From: an uncultured Clostridia bacterium
Lineage (GTDB): Bacteria > Bacillota > Clostridia > Oscillospirales > Acutalibacteraceae
Direction of reading: 5' to 3'
Length of the DNA stretch: 64,000 nucleotides
Assembly: GCA_937907605.1 (NCBI GenBank)
Contig: CALCYI010000057.1
Location: 1 to 64,000 of the forward strand
The notes under the pieces were generated by a model, which saw nothing but the letters and a program-made list of their open reading frames with translations, was not told the DNA's origin and made no database searches. Made by a program: the position numbers and the translations under genes. Positions 16,177-25,091 of this stretch are shown in pieces. Within the stretch, counting starts at the first letter, position 1; each line of letters starts with the position of its first letter.

Positions 16177-18147
16177 ATGAACGATATCAAGAATAAAATT
16201 GAAGAACTGAGGAAAACTCTGCGCTACCATTCGGACAGGTACTATAACGACGACGCTCCCGAAATAGAGGACTATGAGTACGATATGATGATGAGGGAGC
16301 TTAAAGCCATTGAGGAGCAGTATCCCGAGTACGATTCTCCTGATTCTCCTACTAAGCGCGTAGGCGGTAAAGCGGATAATACCTTTGAGAGCGTTGTCCA
16401 TACCGTGAGAATGGAGTCCCTTCAGGACGCTTTTTCCAAGGAGGAAATCCTTGATTTTGATAAACGCGTAAGAGATACCGTAAGTAACGTCCACTACGTT
16501 GTAGAGCCTAAGATTGACGGGCTTTCCGTTTCGCTTGAATACGTAAACGGCGTGTTCTCAAGGGGCTCAACCCGCGGCGACGGCGATACGGGCGAGGACG
16601 TAAGCGGAAATCTGAGGGTTATACGCAATATTCCTCTTAAGCTCAATGAGGATATTCCCTTTATTGAGGTCAGGGGCGAGGTATATATGCCTAAAAAGAG
16701 CTTTAACCGCGTAGTTGACCGTCAGCTTATTAACGGCGAAAAGCCCTTTAAAAACCCTCGTAACGCCGCAGCAGGCTCGCTTAGACAGAAGGACAGCAGG
16801 GTTACTGCATCAAGAGGACTTGACATATTCGTTTTCAACGTTCAGCAGCTTGAGGGAAGGGAGCTCAGCTCCCATAAGGAAAGCCTTGATTATCTTAAGG
16901 AGCTCGGCTTTAATACTATTCCGTTTTATGAAAGAGTTGACACTATCGAGGAAGCGTTCAGGTGCGTTGAGGAAATCGGCGAAAAGCGCGGCGAGCTCGA
17001 ATTTGATATCGACGGCGCGGTAATTAAGGTTGACGATTTCGACGAGAGAGAGCTGCTCGGCTCAACCTCAAAATTTCCGAAGTGGGCTGTCGCGTTTAAG
17101 TATCCTCCCGAGGAAAAGCAGACTGAGCTGCTTGATATAGAAATAGCGGTTGGAAGAACGGGCGTGCTTACGCCTACCGCGGTTCTTGCGCCTGTTCATC
17201 TTGCGGGTACTACCGTATCGCGCGCTACGCTTCATAATCAGGATTTTATTAATGAAAAGGGCGTTAATATAGGCGATATAGTTACGGTAAGAAAAGCGGG
17301 CGACATTATCCCCGAGGTGCTCTGCGTAAACGAGAAGAGGAGCGTCGGCAATTTCGTATTTCCAACGGTTTGTCCCTCCTGCGGCGAGGAAGCCATAAGG
17401 GAGGAGGGCGAAGCTGCGATAAGGTGTATTAACCCGGAATGTCCCGCTCAGCTTCTCAGAAACCTTATTCATTTCTGCTCGCGCGACGCTATGGATATTG
17501 AGGGGCTCGGGCCGTCAATTATAGAAACCTTTGTTGATAACGGCTTTATTAAAAAGACCTCGGATATATACCATCTTGACAAAAATGAAATAGCGAAACT
17601 TGAGGGCTTTAAGGAAACGAGCGCCAATAATATCGTAACCAGCGTTGAAAAATCCAAGGAAAATGACCTTGCAAAGCTCATATTTGCCCTCGGAATAAGA
17701 CATATCGGCGAAAAGGCGGCGAAGCTGCTCTCCGACGAGTTTAAAACTATGGACGCCGTAATGAATGCGTCCGTTGACGATATTTTGAATATTGAAGGCT
17801 TCGGGCTGATTATGGCTGAGGCAGTCGTGGAATTTTTTGAAAGCGAGAGCGCAAAGGAGCTTATAAGCGAGCTTGAAGAGCTCGGAGTTAATATGAACTC
17901 AAAGACGGTTATTAAGGATAACCGCTTTGAAGGGATGACCTTCGTGCTTACGGGCACGCTTGAAAACTACAAGCGCAGCGAGGCGTCTAAAATTATTGAG
18001 GGCTACGGCGGAAAGACCGCCTCAAGCGTATCTAAAAAAACGACCTACGTCCTCTCAGGCGAGAGCTCGGGCTCAAAGCTTGATAAGGCGAACGCGCTCG
18101 GCGTACCCGTTATCAGCGAGGCTGAATTTGAGGAAATGATAAAGTAA
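16177..18147 (+). CDS. ligA: NAD-dependent DNA ligase LigA
   Basis: 656 residues, the normal length for bacterial LigA, which seals nicks in replication and repair using NAD. Domains in order: Ia (YHSDRYYNDDAPEIEDYEYD at about 18-37), adenylation domain with K112 in the KIDG motif, OB fold, four-cysteine zinc finger (CPSCG ... CINPEC, about residues 399-423), helix-hairpin-helix repeats (about 440-570) and a C-terminal BRCT domain (about 580-656). Start chosen for its AGGGTGAT ribosome site and because the promoter -10 lies too close to an earlier GTG. The stop overlaps the next start as TAATG. Confidence 0.96.
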   Translation: MNDIKNKIEELRKTLRYHSDRYYNDDAPEIEDYEYDMMMRELKAIEEQYPEYDSPDSPTKRVGGKADNTFESVVHTVRMESLQDAFSKEEILDFDKRVRDTVSNVHYVVEPKIDGLSVSLEYVNGVFSRGSTRGDGDTGEDVSGNLRVIRNIPLKLNEDIPFIEVRGEVYMPKKSFNRVVDRQLINGEKPFKNPRNAAAGSLRQKDSRVTASRGLDIFVFNVQQLEGRELSSHKESLDYLKELGFNTIPFYERVDTIEEAFRCVEEIGEKRGELEFDIDGAVIKVDDFDERELLGSTSKFPKWAVAFKYPPEEKQTELLDIEIAVGRTGVLTPTAVLAPVHLAGTTVSRATLHNQDFINEKGVNIGDIVTVRKAGDIIPEVLCVNEKRSVGNFVFPTVCPSCGEEAIREEGEAAIRCINPECPAQLLRNLIHFCSRDAMDIEGLGPSIIETFVDNGFIKKTSDIYHLDKNEIAKLEGFKETSANNIVTSVEKSKENDLAKLIFALGIRHIGEKAAKLLSDEFKTMDAVMNASVDDILNIEGFGLIMAEAVVEFFESESAKELISELEELGVNMNSKTVIKDNRFEGMTFVLTGTLENYKRSEASKIIEGYGGKTASSVSKKTTYVLSGESSGSKLDKANALGVPVISEAEFEEMIK

Positions 18148-18926
18148 TGAAAAAACAGCAGCGTTTTAAGAAAATAAGAAATGCGTTTGTTATTCTCACC
18201 GCCGCGCTCGTGCTGATATATATAGGAATTGAGCCGTATTTTCAAAAAAGAGTCGGCAACACCACCGTTTATGAGCTGATACTCTTTGCGGTATGCCTTG
18301 CTGTGCTCGTCCTCGTTTTCGTGTATAATTCAAAATACGGGAAGCTTGAGGAGCGTTACGAGGATTTAAGGCTTAAGTGCGAGGACGCAGGATATTACTT
18401 TACTTCAAGAGAGGAAAAGGATATTCCGTCCTTTTTAGGCACGGTTGAGGCGGATTTGCGCTATATGGGCTATAAGACTGAAAAGGATATTACAGTTTCG
18501 GATTTGCCTGCTGAGCTTTCGGCATATAAGAAAAACGAATTCTTCTATGCAGTATCCACCGACCGCCTTGAAAGAAGCGATATAATCGCTTACGTTGACG
18601 CGGTAATGAACGACGTTACCGTGGTTAATCTTAAGCGTAAGGGCGAGTGCGTTATCCTCTTTGTTTGTAATGAGGGCGACGGCGAAGCGCTTAAGCTTTC
18701 TAAGGATATATACCGCGTGTCTACTTCGAGAAATAGCAGGGTCGTTTTTACTCCTGCAATAGCGGAGCTTGAAACGGGGCGCGTATATTTCCCGGGAAAC
18801 AGGATTTCAAGAGCGCAGAAAATGATAGTTAACTTTGTTATGAACTGTGATTTTCCGATTAAGGAAGAGTACATAGGAAAAGAGAAGCTGAGCTTTCAGC
18901 TTGAAGCAGAAAAAGAATTAATTTGA
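18147..18926 (+). CDS. membrane protein of unknown function
   Basis: 259 residues. Two adjacent hydrophobic helices near the N terminus (about 12-30 and 42-62) are followed by about 190 soluble residues, probably cytoplasmic, with an alpha/beta character and repeated short strands (DVTVVNLKRKGECVILFVCN). No catalytic motif is recognised. It is coupled to ligA by a TAATG overlap and precedes murD by 13 bases; the cluster as such suggests only co-expression. Confidence 0.75.
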   Translation: MKKQQRFKKIRNAFVILTAALVLIYIGIEPYFQKRVGNTTVYELILFAVCLAVLVLVFVYNSKYGKLEERYEDLRLKCEDAGYYFTSREEKDIPSFLGTVEADLRYMGYKTEKDITVSDLPAELSAYKKNEFFYAVSTDRLERSDIIAYVDAVMNDVTVVNLKRKGECVILFVCNEGDGEALKLSKDIYRVSTSRNSRVVFTPAIAELETGRVYFPGNRISRAQKMIVNFVMNCDFPIKEEYIGKEKLSFQLEAEKELI

Positions 18927-18939
18927 AAGGTGAACATAT

Positions 18940-20367
18940 ATGACTCCTGCTGAGAAATATATTGAAACGATTAAGGGCAAAAGGGTTGCCTTCGTCGGTA
19001 TGGGCGTTGCCAATACTCCTTGTGCAGAGTTCCTTGCAAAGCACGGGATAGAGGTATATGCCTGTGACAAAAGGGATAAGGACTATATAGGGCGAGAAAT
19101 CTGTGAAAAGATTGAAGCGCTCGGCGTTAAGTTCTCGCTCGGCGAAAGCTATCTTGATATTTTACCCGATATGGACGTTGTTTTCCGTTCCCACGGCATA
19201 CTCCCGTTCCAGAACAGCTGGATAGGCGAATGTATTGAAAGAGGACAGACGGTTACTACCGAGATGGAGGTTTTCTTTGAGTACTGCCCCTGCAAAATTT
19301 TTGCAATAACCGGCTCAAACGGAAAGACTACAACGACAACCCTTATTTCAAAAATGCTTGAAGCCGAGGGGAACAGAGTATTCCTCGGCGGTAATATCGG
19401 CAAGGCGCTTATGCCCGCTCTTGACGTGATAACTGAGCAGGATATAGCCGTAGTTGAGCTTTCATCCTTCCAGCTTGTTACGATGAATGACCTTGTAAAT
19501 AAGCCCGACGTTGCCGTAGTTACTAATATTGAGAGCACACACCTTGACCACCACTCCTCGCTTGACGAGTACGTTGATTCAAAGCGCAACGTTCTGCGCT
19601 ATCAGAATTCCTCACAGCGCACCGTGCTCAATGCGGACTGGGATTATACGATAGGCGGCAAGGTGCGCGATATGCGAAAGGACGTTAAGGGCAGGCTTTA
19701 TCAGTTTTCGATTAAACACCCCGTTGAAAACGGCGCATATATGGACGTTGATACGGGCGATATTTACTTTGCCGAAAGCGGCGTAAAAACGCTTATTATG
19801 AATAAAGCGGATATCATTATCCCCGGCGACCATAATATAGAGAATTACTGTACCGCAATATCGGCGGTATGGGATTACGTAAAGCCCGAAACCGTTAAGA
19901 AAATTGCGCAGTCCTTCGGCGGCGTTGAGCACAGGATTGAGTTCGTGCGCGAATTTAATGGCGTTAAGTACTATAACGACTCTATTGCCACCTCGCCGTC
20001 AAGGGTTATAAGCGGACTTAAGGCGTTCGGTGAAAAGATTATCGTGTTGATGGGCGGCTCGGATAAGGGCAACGATATGAGCGAAATGGTGCCGTTTATT
20101 CTTAAATACGTCAAGCTCCTTGTTTTGAACGGCGCAACGGCTAATAAGATTTACGATACGGTTATTGCCGATGAAAACTATGAAAGCAGCGGGCTTAAAA
20201 TAATAAAGGTCGATACCATGCCTGAGGCACTGCTTAAGGCAAAGGAAAACGCAAAAGCAGGCGATATAGTTTCACTCTGTCCCGCGTGTCCCGCTTTTGA
20301 CCAGTACAAGACCTTTGAGTACAGGGGCAGGGAGTTTAAGAAATTAGTAAATGAATTTGAGGATTAA
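18940..20367 (+). CDS. murD: UDP-N-acetylmuramoyl-L-alanine--D-glutamate ligase MurD
   Basis: 475 residues. A cytoplasmic Mur ligase adding D-glutamate to UDP-MurNAc-L-alanine, the second amino-acid step of peptidoglycan precursor synthesis. An N-terminal UDP-binding Rossmann-like domain (VAFVGMGVANTP) precedes the ATP-binding P-loop ITGSNGKTTTTTLI at about 122-135. The central domain has ESTHLDHH, and the C-terminal domain has YYNDSIATSP and 'GGSDKGNDM'. The ribosome site AAAGGTGA precedes the ATG. No other mur genes are adjacent. Confidence 0.94.
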   Translation: MTPAEKYIETIKGKRVAFVGMGVANTPCAEFLAKHGIEVYACDKRDKDYIGREICEKIEALGVKFSLGESYLDILPDMDVVFRSHGILPFQNSWIGECIERGQTVTTEMEVFFEYCPCKIFAITGSNGKTTTTTLISKMLEAEGNRVFLGGNIGKALMPALDVITEQDIAVVELSSFQLVTMNDLVNKPDVAVVTNIESTHLDHHSSLDEYVDSKRNVLRYQNSSQRTVLNADWDYTIGGKVRDMRKDVKGRLYQFSIKHPVENGAYMDVDTGDIYFAESGVKTLIMNKADIIIPGDHNIENYCTAISAVWDYVKPETVKKIAQSFGGVEHRIEFVREFNGVKYYNDSIATSPSRVISGLKAFGEKIIVLMGGSDKGNDMSEMVPFILKYVKLLVLNGATANKIYDTVIADENYESSGLKIIKVDTMPEALLKAKENAKAGDIVSLCPACPAFDQYKTFEYRGREFKKLVNEFED

Positions 20368-20370
20368 TAT

Positions 20371-21399
20371 ATGAACACTAAGGAATTGTTAAAAAAGCTT
20401 ACCTCAGCCGTCGGAGTAAGCGGCGCTGAGGAAAACGTGGCTGACGTATTAAAGGAAATACTTAAGGAATACGGAAAAGTAAGCGTTGATATGATGAATA
20501 ACGTTTACTGTACCTTCGGCGGGGGATACCATTTCCTGCTTGACGCCCATATTGACGAAATCGGTTTTATCGTTAAGGCGATTACCGACGGCGGCTTTAT
20601 CAAGGTGTCAAACGTCGGTGGAATAGACAGGCGAATGGTGCTAGCAAGCGAGGTTTCCGTATGGGGAACGAAGCAGGGTGTTAAGGAGCTTAGAGGCGTT
20701 TTTTCAACCCTTCCGCCCCATCTTCAAAAGGACGATGAGAAGAACGCGCCCGAGCTTGACGATATTGCCATTGATATAGGTATGAGTAAGGAAGAAGCCG
20801 AGAAGTATATCTCCCTCGGCGACAGAGTAACCTTTAAGCGCAATTTTACCGAGCTTCTTGGTACTCAGGTTTCGTCCTCAGTCCTTGACGACAGGAGCGG
20901 CGTTGCGGCGATTATTTTAGCGCTTGAAATGCTTAAGGACGTACCTGCAAAGGTTACCGCGCTGTTTTCGTCTCAGGAGGAGGTTGGAACAAGAGGGGCA
21001 AAAGTTGGACCATATGCAAAAAATGTGGACGAAGCTATTGCCATTGACGTTTCCTTCGGATATACTCCTTTATGTAAAAAGAGCGATTGCGGCGAAATCG
21101 GTAAGGGCGCTATGATAGGCTTCTCGCCGATTTTAGACCGTGGAATGAGCGAAAAGCTCATCGCTGTTGCTAAAAAATATGGCATACCTTATCAGAGCGA
21201 GGTTATGGGCGGAGGTCATACGGGTACGAACGCTGACGTCATATCTATTTCCGAAAGCGGAATTAGGACTGCGCTCGTTTCAATTCCCGAAAAATATATG
21301 CACTCTCCCGTAGAGGTAGTGGATACGAACGACGTAGAGAGCGTAGCAAGGCTGCTTGCCGCTTATATCAAGGAAAGGGCGGGTGAGATAAATGCTTAA
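20371..21399 (+). CDS. M42-family metallopeptidase, first of a tandem pair
   Basis: 342 residues, a dinuclear-metal aminopeptidase of the M42 (glutamyl aminopeptidase/endoglucanase-M-like) family that trims peptides in the cytoplasm. Metal and catalytic motifs in order: DAHIDEIGF, LDDRSG, SQEEVGTRGAK, then IDVSFG, a GGGHTGTNAD loop and the C-terminal MHSPVE with the last histidine ligand. The next gene is a second, divergent M42 enzyme overlapping by 8 bases. M42 enzymes form large tetrahedral dodecamers, so a mixed assembly of the two subunits is conceivable but unproven. Confidence 0.9.
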   Translation: MNTKELLKKLTSAVGVSGAEENVADVLKEILKEYGKVSVDMMNNVYCTFGGGYHFLLDAHIDEIGFIVKAITDGGFIKVSNVGGIDRRMVLASEVSVWGTKQGVKELRGVFSTLPPHLQKDDEKNAPELDDIAIDIGMSKEEAEKYISLGDRVTFKRNFTELLGTQVSSSVLDDRSGVAAIILALEMLKDVPAKVTALFSSQEEVGTRGAKVGPYAKNVDEAIAIDVSFGYTPLCKKSDCGEIGKGAMIGFSPILDRGMSEKLIAVAKKYGIPYQSEVMGGGHTGTNADVISISESGIRTALVSIPEKYMHSPVEVVDTNDVESVARLLAAYIKERAGEINA

Positions 21400-22396
21400 A
21401 AAGTTATGCCTTTTAAACGGAACCTCGGGCGATGAAAAGAGAGTCCGCGAATTTATAATTAACGAAATTAAGGATTATTGCGAATACAGGGTTGACCCGC
21501 TCGGCTCAATAATCGCGTTTAAAAAGGGCGCAAAAACGCCCGCAAAAAAGGTCTGCTTTAACGCACATATGGACGAGGTCGGCTTTATTGTAACCGGTAT
21601 AACCGACGAGGGTTATCTTCGCTTTTCAGAGGTCGGCGGCTTTGATCCAAGGGTGTACCTTGACAGAGTCGTAACGGTCGGCGAGGGCGTTAAGGGCGTT
21701 ATTGCCGATAAGGCTTACCACCTGCTTGACGAGGAGGAGCGTAAAAAGTGTCCGAGTGCCGATAAGCTTCTTATCGATATCGGCGCTACCTCAAAGGAGG
21801 AGGCTGAAAAGCATATCAGCCTCGGCGACTTCGTATATTTTGACTCGGATTATAATGAGTTCGGCGACGGCTTTCTTAAGGCTAAGGCGCTCGATGACAG
21901 AATCGGCTGTATGCTTCTCATAGAGCTTATTAAAAGCGAGCTTGAGTACGATACCTATTTCTGCTTTAACGTACAGGAGGAGGTCGGCTTAAGGGGTGCT
22001 AAGTGTACCTCTTTTGCCGTACAGGCTGATGTTTCGGTTATACTTGAAGCTACCACCGCCGCTGATTTCGACGGCGTATCGGGCGCTGAAAGAGTATGTG
22101 TTCTTGGCGATGGCGCAGTAATATCTTTCATGGACAAAAGGACAATTTACGATAAAGAGCTTTACAATCTCGGCATGAGCGTTGCAAAGGAAAACGGCAT
22201 ACCTGCTCAGACAAAAACCGCCGTCAAGGGCGGTAACGACGCGGGCGCTGTACAGACGAGCGGCGCAGGTTCAAGAGTTATGGCGATTTCAACCCCGAGC
22301 CGTTACATTCATTCAGGCGCTTCGGTGGTTAAGCTCTCGGATATTGAAAACGAAAGAAAGCTTATAAAGGAGCTTCTTAAGGTTATTTATGATTGA
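21392..22396 (+). CDS. M42-family metallopeptidase, second of a tandem pair
   Basis: 334 residues. It carries the same ordered motifs as its neighbour: NAHMDEVGF, LDDRIG, VQEEVGLRGAK, KGGNDAGA in place of the GGGHTG loop, and a C-terminal IHSGA histidine. All expected metal ligands are present, so both paralogues should be active. The start overlaps the previous gene by 8 bases and its end overlaps the GNAT gene by 8 bases, so the three are read together. Confidence 0.9.
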   Translation: MLKKLCLLNGTSGDEKRVREFIINEIKDYCEYRVDPLGSIIAFKKGAKTPAKKVCFNAHMDEVGFIVTGITDEGYLRFSEVGGFDPRVYLDRVVTVGEGVKGVIADKAYHLLDEEERKKCPSADKLLIDIGATSKEEAEKHISLGDFVYFDSDYNEFGDGFLKAKALDDRIGCMLLIELIKSELEYDTYFCFNVQEEVGLRGAKCTSFAVQADVSVILEATTAADFDGVSGAERVCVLGDGAVISFMDKRTIYDKELYNLGMSVAKENGIPAQTKTAVKGGNDAGAVQTSGAGSRVMAISTPSRYIHSGASVVKLSDIENERKLIKELLKVIYD

Positions 22397-23111
22397 AAAG
22401 ATTGAAAGCATTAATCAGCTTGAGGGGTGGACGAAGCGCGATATATTCTCGGTAAGAATTTTATCGCTCCTCAATTCCTACGGTACTAAATACCAGTTCT
22501 GTACCTTTTACCGCCAGATTACCGACGGTAAGATTACGGCGCTTTTAAGCAGGCTTGACGGTAATTTTACGCTGAGTCTTGAAAGCGGCTTTGACGGAGA
22601 GGAGCTCGTGCATTTCTTCTGCGTTACGGGATATACGAGTATCCTCACAAGCGATGAATTTGAGCTCTCAGACCGTTTTGAACAGGGCGCTGTTATGCTC
22701 TGTACGTCAAAGCGCGATATTGCGCTTCCCGCAGGGTGCGAGCTTGACGAGTACCCCAAGCTGATGGATTTATATAATTTCATAGATTATAACGAGCAGG
22801 ATTTTAAGGCTTGGTATGTTGATATAAGCCACAGAGTACGCCACGGTACCGCAAAAGCGTATGCTCTGAAGCTTGACGGCGAGATTATCTCCTCGGGCGT
22901 GCTCTCCTCAATCTGCGACGGCTTGGCAATCCTTACCGCCGTAAGAACTGGCGATAGCTTCAGGAAAATGGGCTACGGCTCCGCGCTCGTAAGCGCAATC
23001 TGCGCTGATGTAAGCAAGGGTGTATATATTATGCGCGATGAAAACCTCAACGAGAGCTTTTACAAAAAGCTTGGCTTTGAAAATATCGGAAAATGGAGAA
23101 TGTTCAGATGA
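22389..23111 (+). CDS. GNAT-family acetyltransferase
   Basis: 240 residues. The C-terminal third has the acetyl-CoA binding GNAT core (ILTAVRTGDSFRKMGYGSALVSAI with the R-x-x-G-x-G/A-like pyrophosphate loop, then ESFYKKLGFENIGKW). The N-terminal half is a divergent GNAT-like or accessory region, so it may be a double-domain protein. Substrate unknown. The start overlaps the M42 gene, with only a weak ribosome site, suggesting coupled translation. The end overlaps the following gene by ATGA. Confidence 0.82.
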   Translation: MIEKIESINQLEGWTKRDIFSVRILSLLNSYGTKYQFCTFYRQITDGKITALLSRLDGNFTLSLESGFDGEELVHFFCVTGYTSILTSDEFELSDRFEQGAVMLCTSKRDIALPAGCELDEYPKLMDLYNFIDYNEQDFKAWYVDISHRVRHGTAKAYALKLDGEIISSGVLSSICDGLAILTAVRTGDSFRKMGYGSALVSAICADVSKGVYIMRDENLNESFYKKLGFENIGKWRMFR

Positions 23112-24379
23112 TACCGTTTTTTCATATTGACGAAAGAATTGAAAAGGCATCCGACGAAGCATTAAAAAAATGCAAAAGTCAGTTTGACCTCATAGACGAG
23201 ATTACGGAATATAATCAGCTTAAGGTGCAAAAAGCCTTTATTAAGCACAGTATTTCGGAAACGCATTTTATAAGCTCAACGGGCTACGGCTACGGCGACA
23301 GAGGACGTGAAACGCTCGATAAGGTCTGGGCGGACATTTTCTGTGCCGAGGACGCAATCGTGAGGCATAACTTTGTCTGCGGTACTCATACTCTGACGAC
23401 GGCGCTTTTCGGCGTTCTCCGTCCGGGCGATACTATGCTCTGTATTACGGGCACTCCTTATGATACAATCCACGGCGTAATCGGTATTACGGGCGAGGGC
23501 ATGGGCTCTCTTAAGGATTTCGGCATTAATTACGCCGAGGTTGCGCTTAAGGACGAAAAGCCCGATATGGAAGCAATATATAACGCGGTAAACGACTATA
23601 CAACAATGGTTTATATTCAGCGCAGCCGCGGCTATGAGCTCCGCCCGTCGCTTACGGTTGGCGAAATTGAAGAACTCGTGAAGCTCGTAAAGTCGAAAAA
23701 TCCAAACGTAATCGTTATGGTCGATAACTGCTACGGCGAATTCGTTGAAAAGCGGGAACCGATTGAGGCGGGAGCCGATTTGATTGCAGGCTCAATGATT
23801 AAAAACGCGGGCGGCGGAATTGCAAGAACGGGCGGCTACATAGCGGGCAGGGCGGATTTGGTTGAAAAATGCGCATACCGCCTCACGACCCCCGGGCTCG
23901 GTAAGGAGGTCGGCGCAACGCTCGGTATGAACAGGGAGCTTTATATGGGCTTATTCTATGCGCCGCATACCGTCGGTGAAGCTCTCAAAAGCGCCGTATA
24001 TATTTCCGCGCTTTTCGAGGGCTTCGGGTACGATACAACTCCGCGTTATGATGCGAAGAGGGGCGATATCGTTCAGTCACTCGGACTTGAAAATGAGGAA
24101 AGCCTTGTCGCCTTCTGTCAGGGAATACAGAGCGGAAGCCCGATTGACAGCTTCTTAACCCCTGAACCGTGGGATATGCCCGGATATGACAGCAAGGTCG
24201 TTATGGCGGCTGGTGCGTTTACGCTCGGCTCGTCGATTGAGCTTTCTGCTGACGCGCCTATTAGGGAGCCGTTTTACGCCTGGATTCAGGGCGGACTGAA
24301 CTTTCACTCCGCAAAAATCTGCGCGCTACTTGCGGCACAACAGATGCATGATAAAAACTTACTAAAGGGAATTGACTGA
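23108..24379 (+). CDS. methionine gamma-lyase-family PLP enzyme ('aluminium resistance protein' family)
   Basis: 423 residues, a pyridoxal-phosphate enzyme of fold type I in the family annotated as methionine gamma-lyase-like or aluminium resistance protein (YnbB-like). Visible motifs are GYGYGDRGRETLD near the N terminus, the cofactor region FVCGTHTLTTALFG, VDNCYGEFVE with the PLP-contacting Asp, and SMIKNAGGGIARTGGYIAG with the Schiff-base lysine in 'IKN'. The true substrate is not established for the family. ATG at 23108 preferred over 23093 because it gives an ATGA overlap and a well-spaced GGAGA. Confidence 0.88.
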   Translation: MIPFFHIDERIEKASDEALKKCKSQFDLIDEITEYNQLKVQKAFIKHSISETHFISSTGYGYGDRGRETLDKVWADIFCAEDAIVRHNFVCGTHTLTTALFGVLRPGDTMLCITGTPYDTIHGVIGITGEGMGSLKDFGINYAEVALKDEKPDMEAIYNAVNDYTTMVYIQRSRGYELRPSLTVGEIEELVKLVKSKNPNVIVMVDNCYGEFVEKREPIEAGADLIAGSMIKNAGGGIARTGGYIAGRADLVEKCAYRLTTPGLGKEVGATLGMNRELYMGLFYAPHTVGEALKSAVYISALFEGFGYDTTPRYDAKRGDIVQSLGLENEESLVAFCQGIQSGSPIDSFLTPEPWDMPGYDSKVVMAAGAFTLGSSIELSADAPIREPFYAWIQGGLNFHSAKICALLAAQQMHDKNLLKGID

Positions 24380-25089
24380 TGGAATATAACTATAAGGGGA
24401 TAACGCCTGAAAGCATTGAACTGCTTTGCCTTAACAGGTTCAACGATTCAAAGCCGTTTTATGAGGAGCATAAGGAGGAGCTTAAGGAGGGTATAACTGT
24501 CCCGATGCGCCAGATGGTGCTTGACCTCTCAGATTTGCTCTATGATATAGACGATAAAATGTATCTTGACCCCGTTCGCGCAGTGTCGAGAATTCACCGC
24601 GATACGAGGGGTAACCGTTCAAAGATAAAATACCGCGAGAATATGTGGACTTTCTTCAGACGTTACAAGAAGGAATATCCGCAGGCGCCGTTTTATTACT
24701 TTGAGTTTTATCCTAATCGTTTTGGCTACGGGCTTGTGTTCTGGCTCTGGAGACCTACTAATTTTCAGGTTGTACACGAGATGATTATGGAAAACCCGAA
24801 GCGCTTTATCGACGCGGTTAATGCGTGCGCAGAGGCGGGCTTTAGCTTTTCTTGTACGCAGTATTATAAAACCGACAGGTTCCCCGACGCACCCGAGGTG
24901 CTTAAGCCGTTTTTAGCGGCGAAAAATATGGCGTTTTCATATGACTGTTACGATATGGACAGGCTTAACAGCCCCGCGCTTATTGACGAAATGCGGCTTG
25001 CTTTTGATATAGCAAGACCTATGTACGACTTCTTTATTGAAGCGCACGAAAGAATGATGCAAGAAGGACTTATTAAACCGGAGGACTAA
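24379..25089 (+). CDS. DUF2461-family protein
   Basis: 236 residues matching the DUF2461 (TIGR02453) family of unknown biochemical function. The recognisable parts are FNDSKPFYEEHKEE near residue 20, VSRIHRDTRGNRSK at about 73-86 and 'PFYYFEFYPNRFGYGLVFW' in the centre. It is cytoplasmic with no metal-binding or catalytic signature I can name. It starts by TGATG overlap with the PLP enzyme and ends just before addB. Confidence 0.85.
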   Translation: MEYNYKGITPESIELLCLNRFNDSKPFYEEHKEELKEGITVPMRQMVLDLSDLLYDIDDKMYLDPVRAVSRIHRDTRGNRSKIKYRENMWTFFRRYKKEYPQAPFYYFEFYPNRFGYGLVFWLWRPTNFQVVHEMIMENPKRFIDAVNACAEAGFSFSCTQYYKTDRFPDAPEVLKPFLAAKNMAFSYDCYDMDRLNSPALIDEMRLAFDIARPMYDFFIEAHERMMQEGLIKPED

Positions 25090-25091
25090 TT

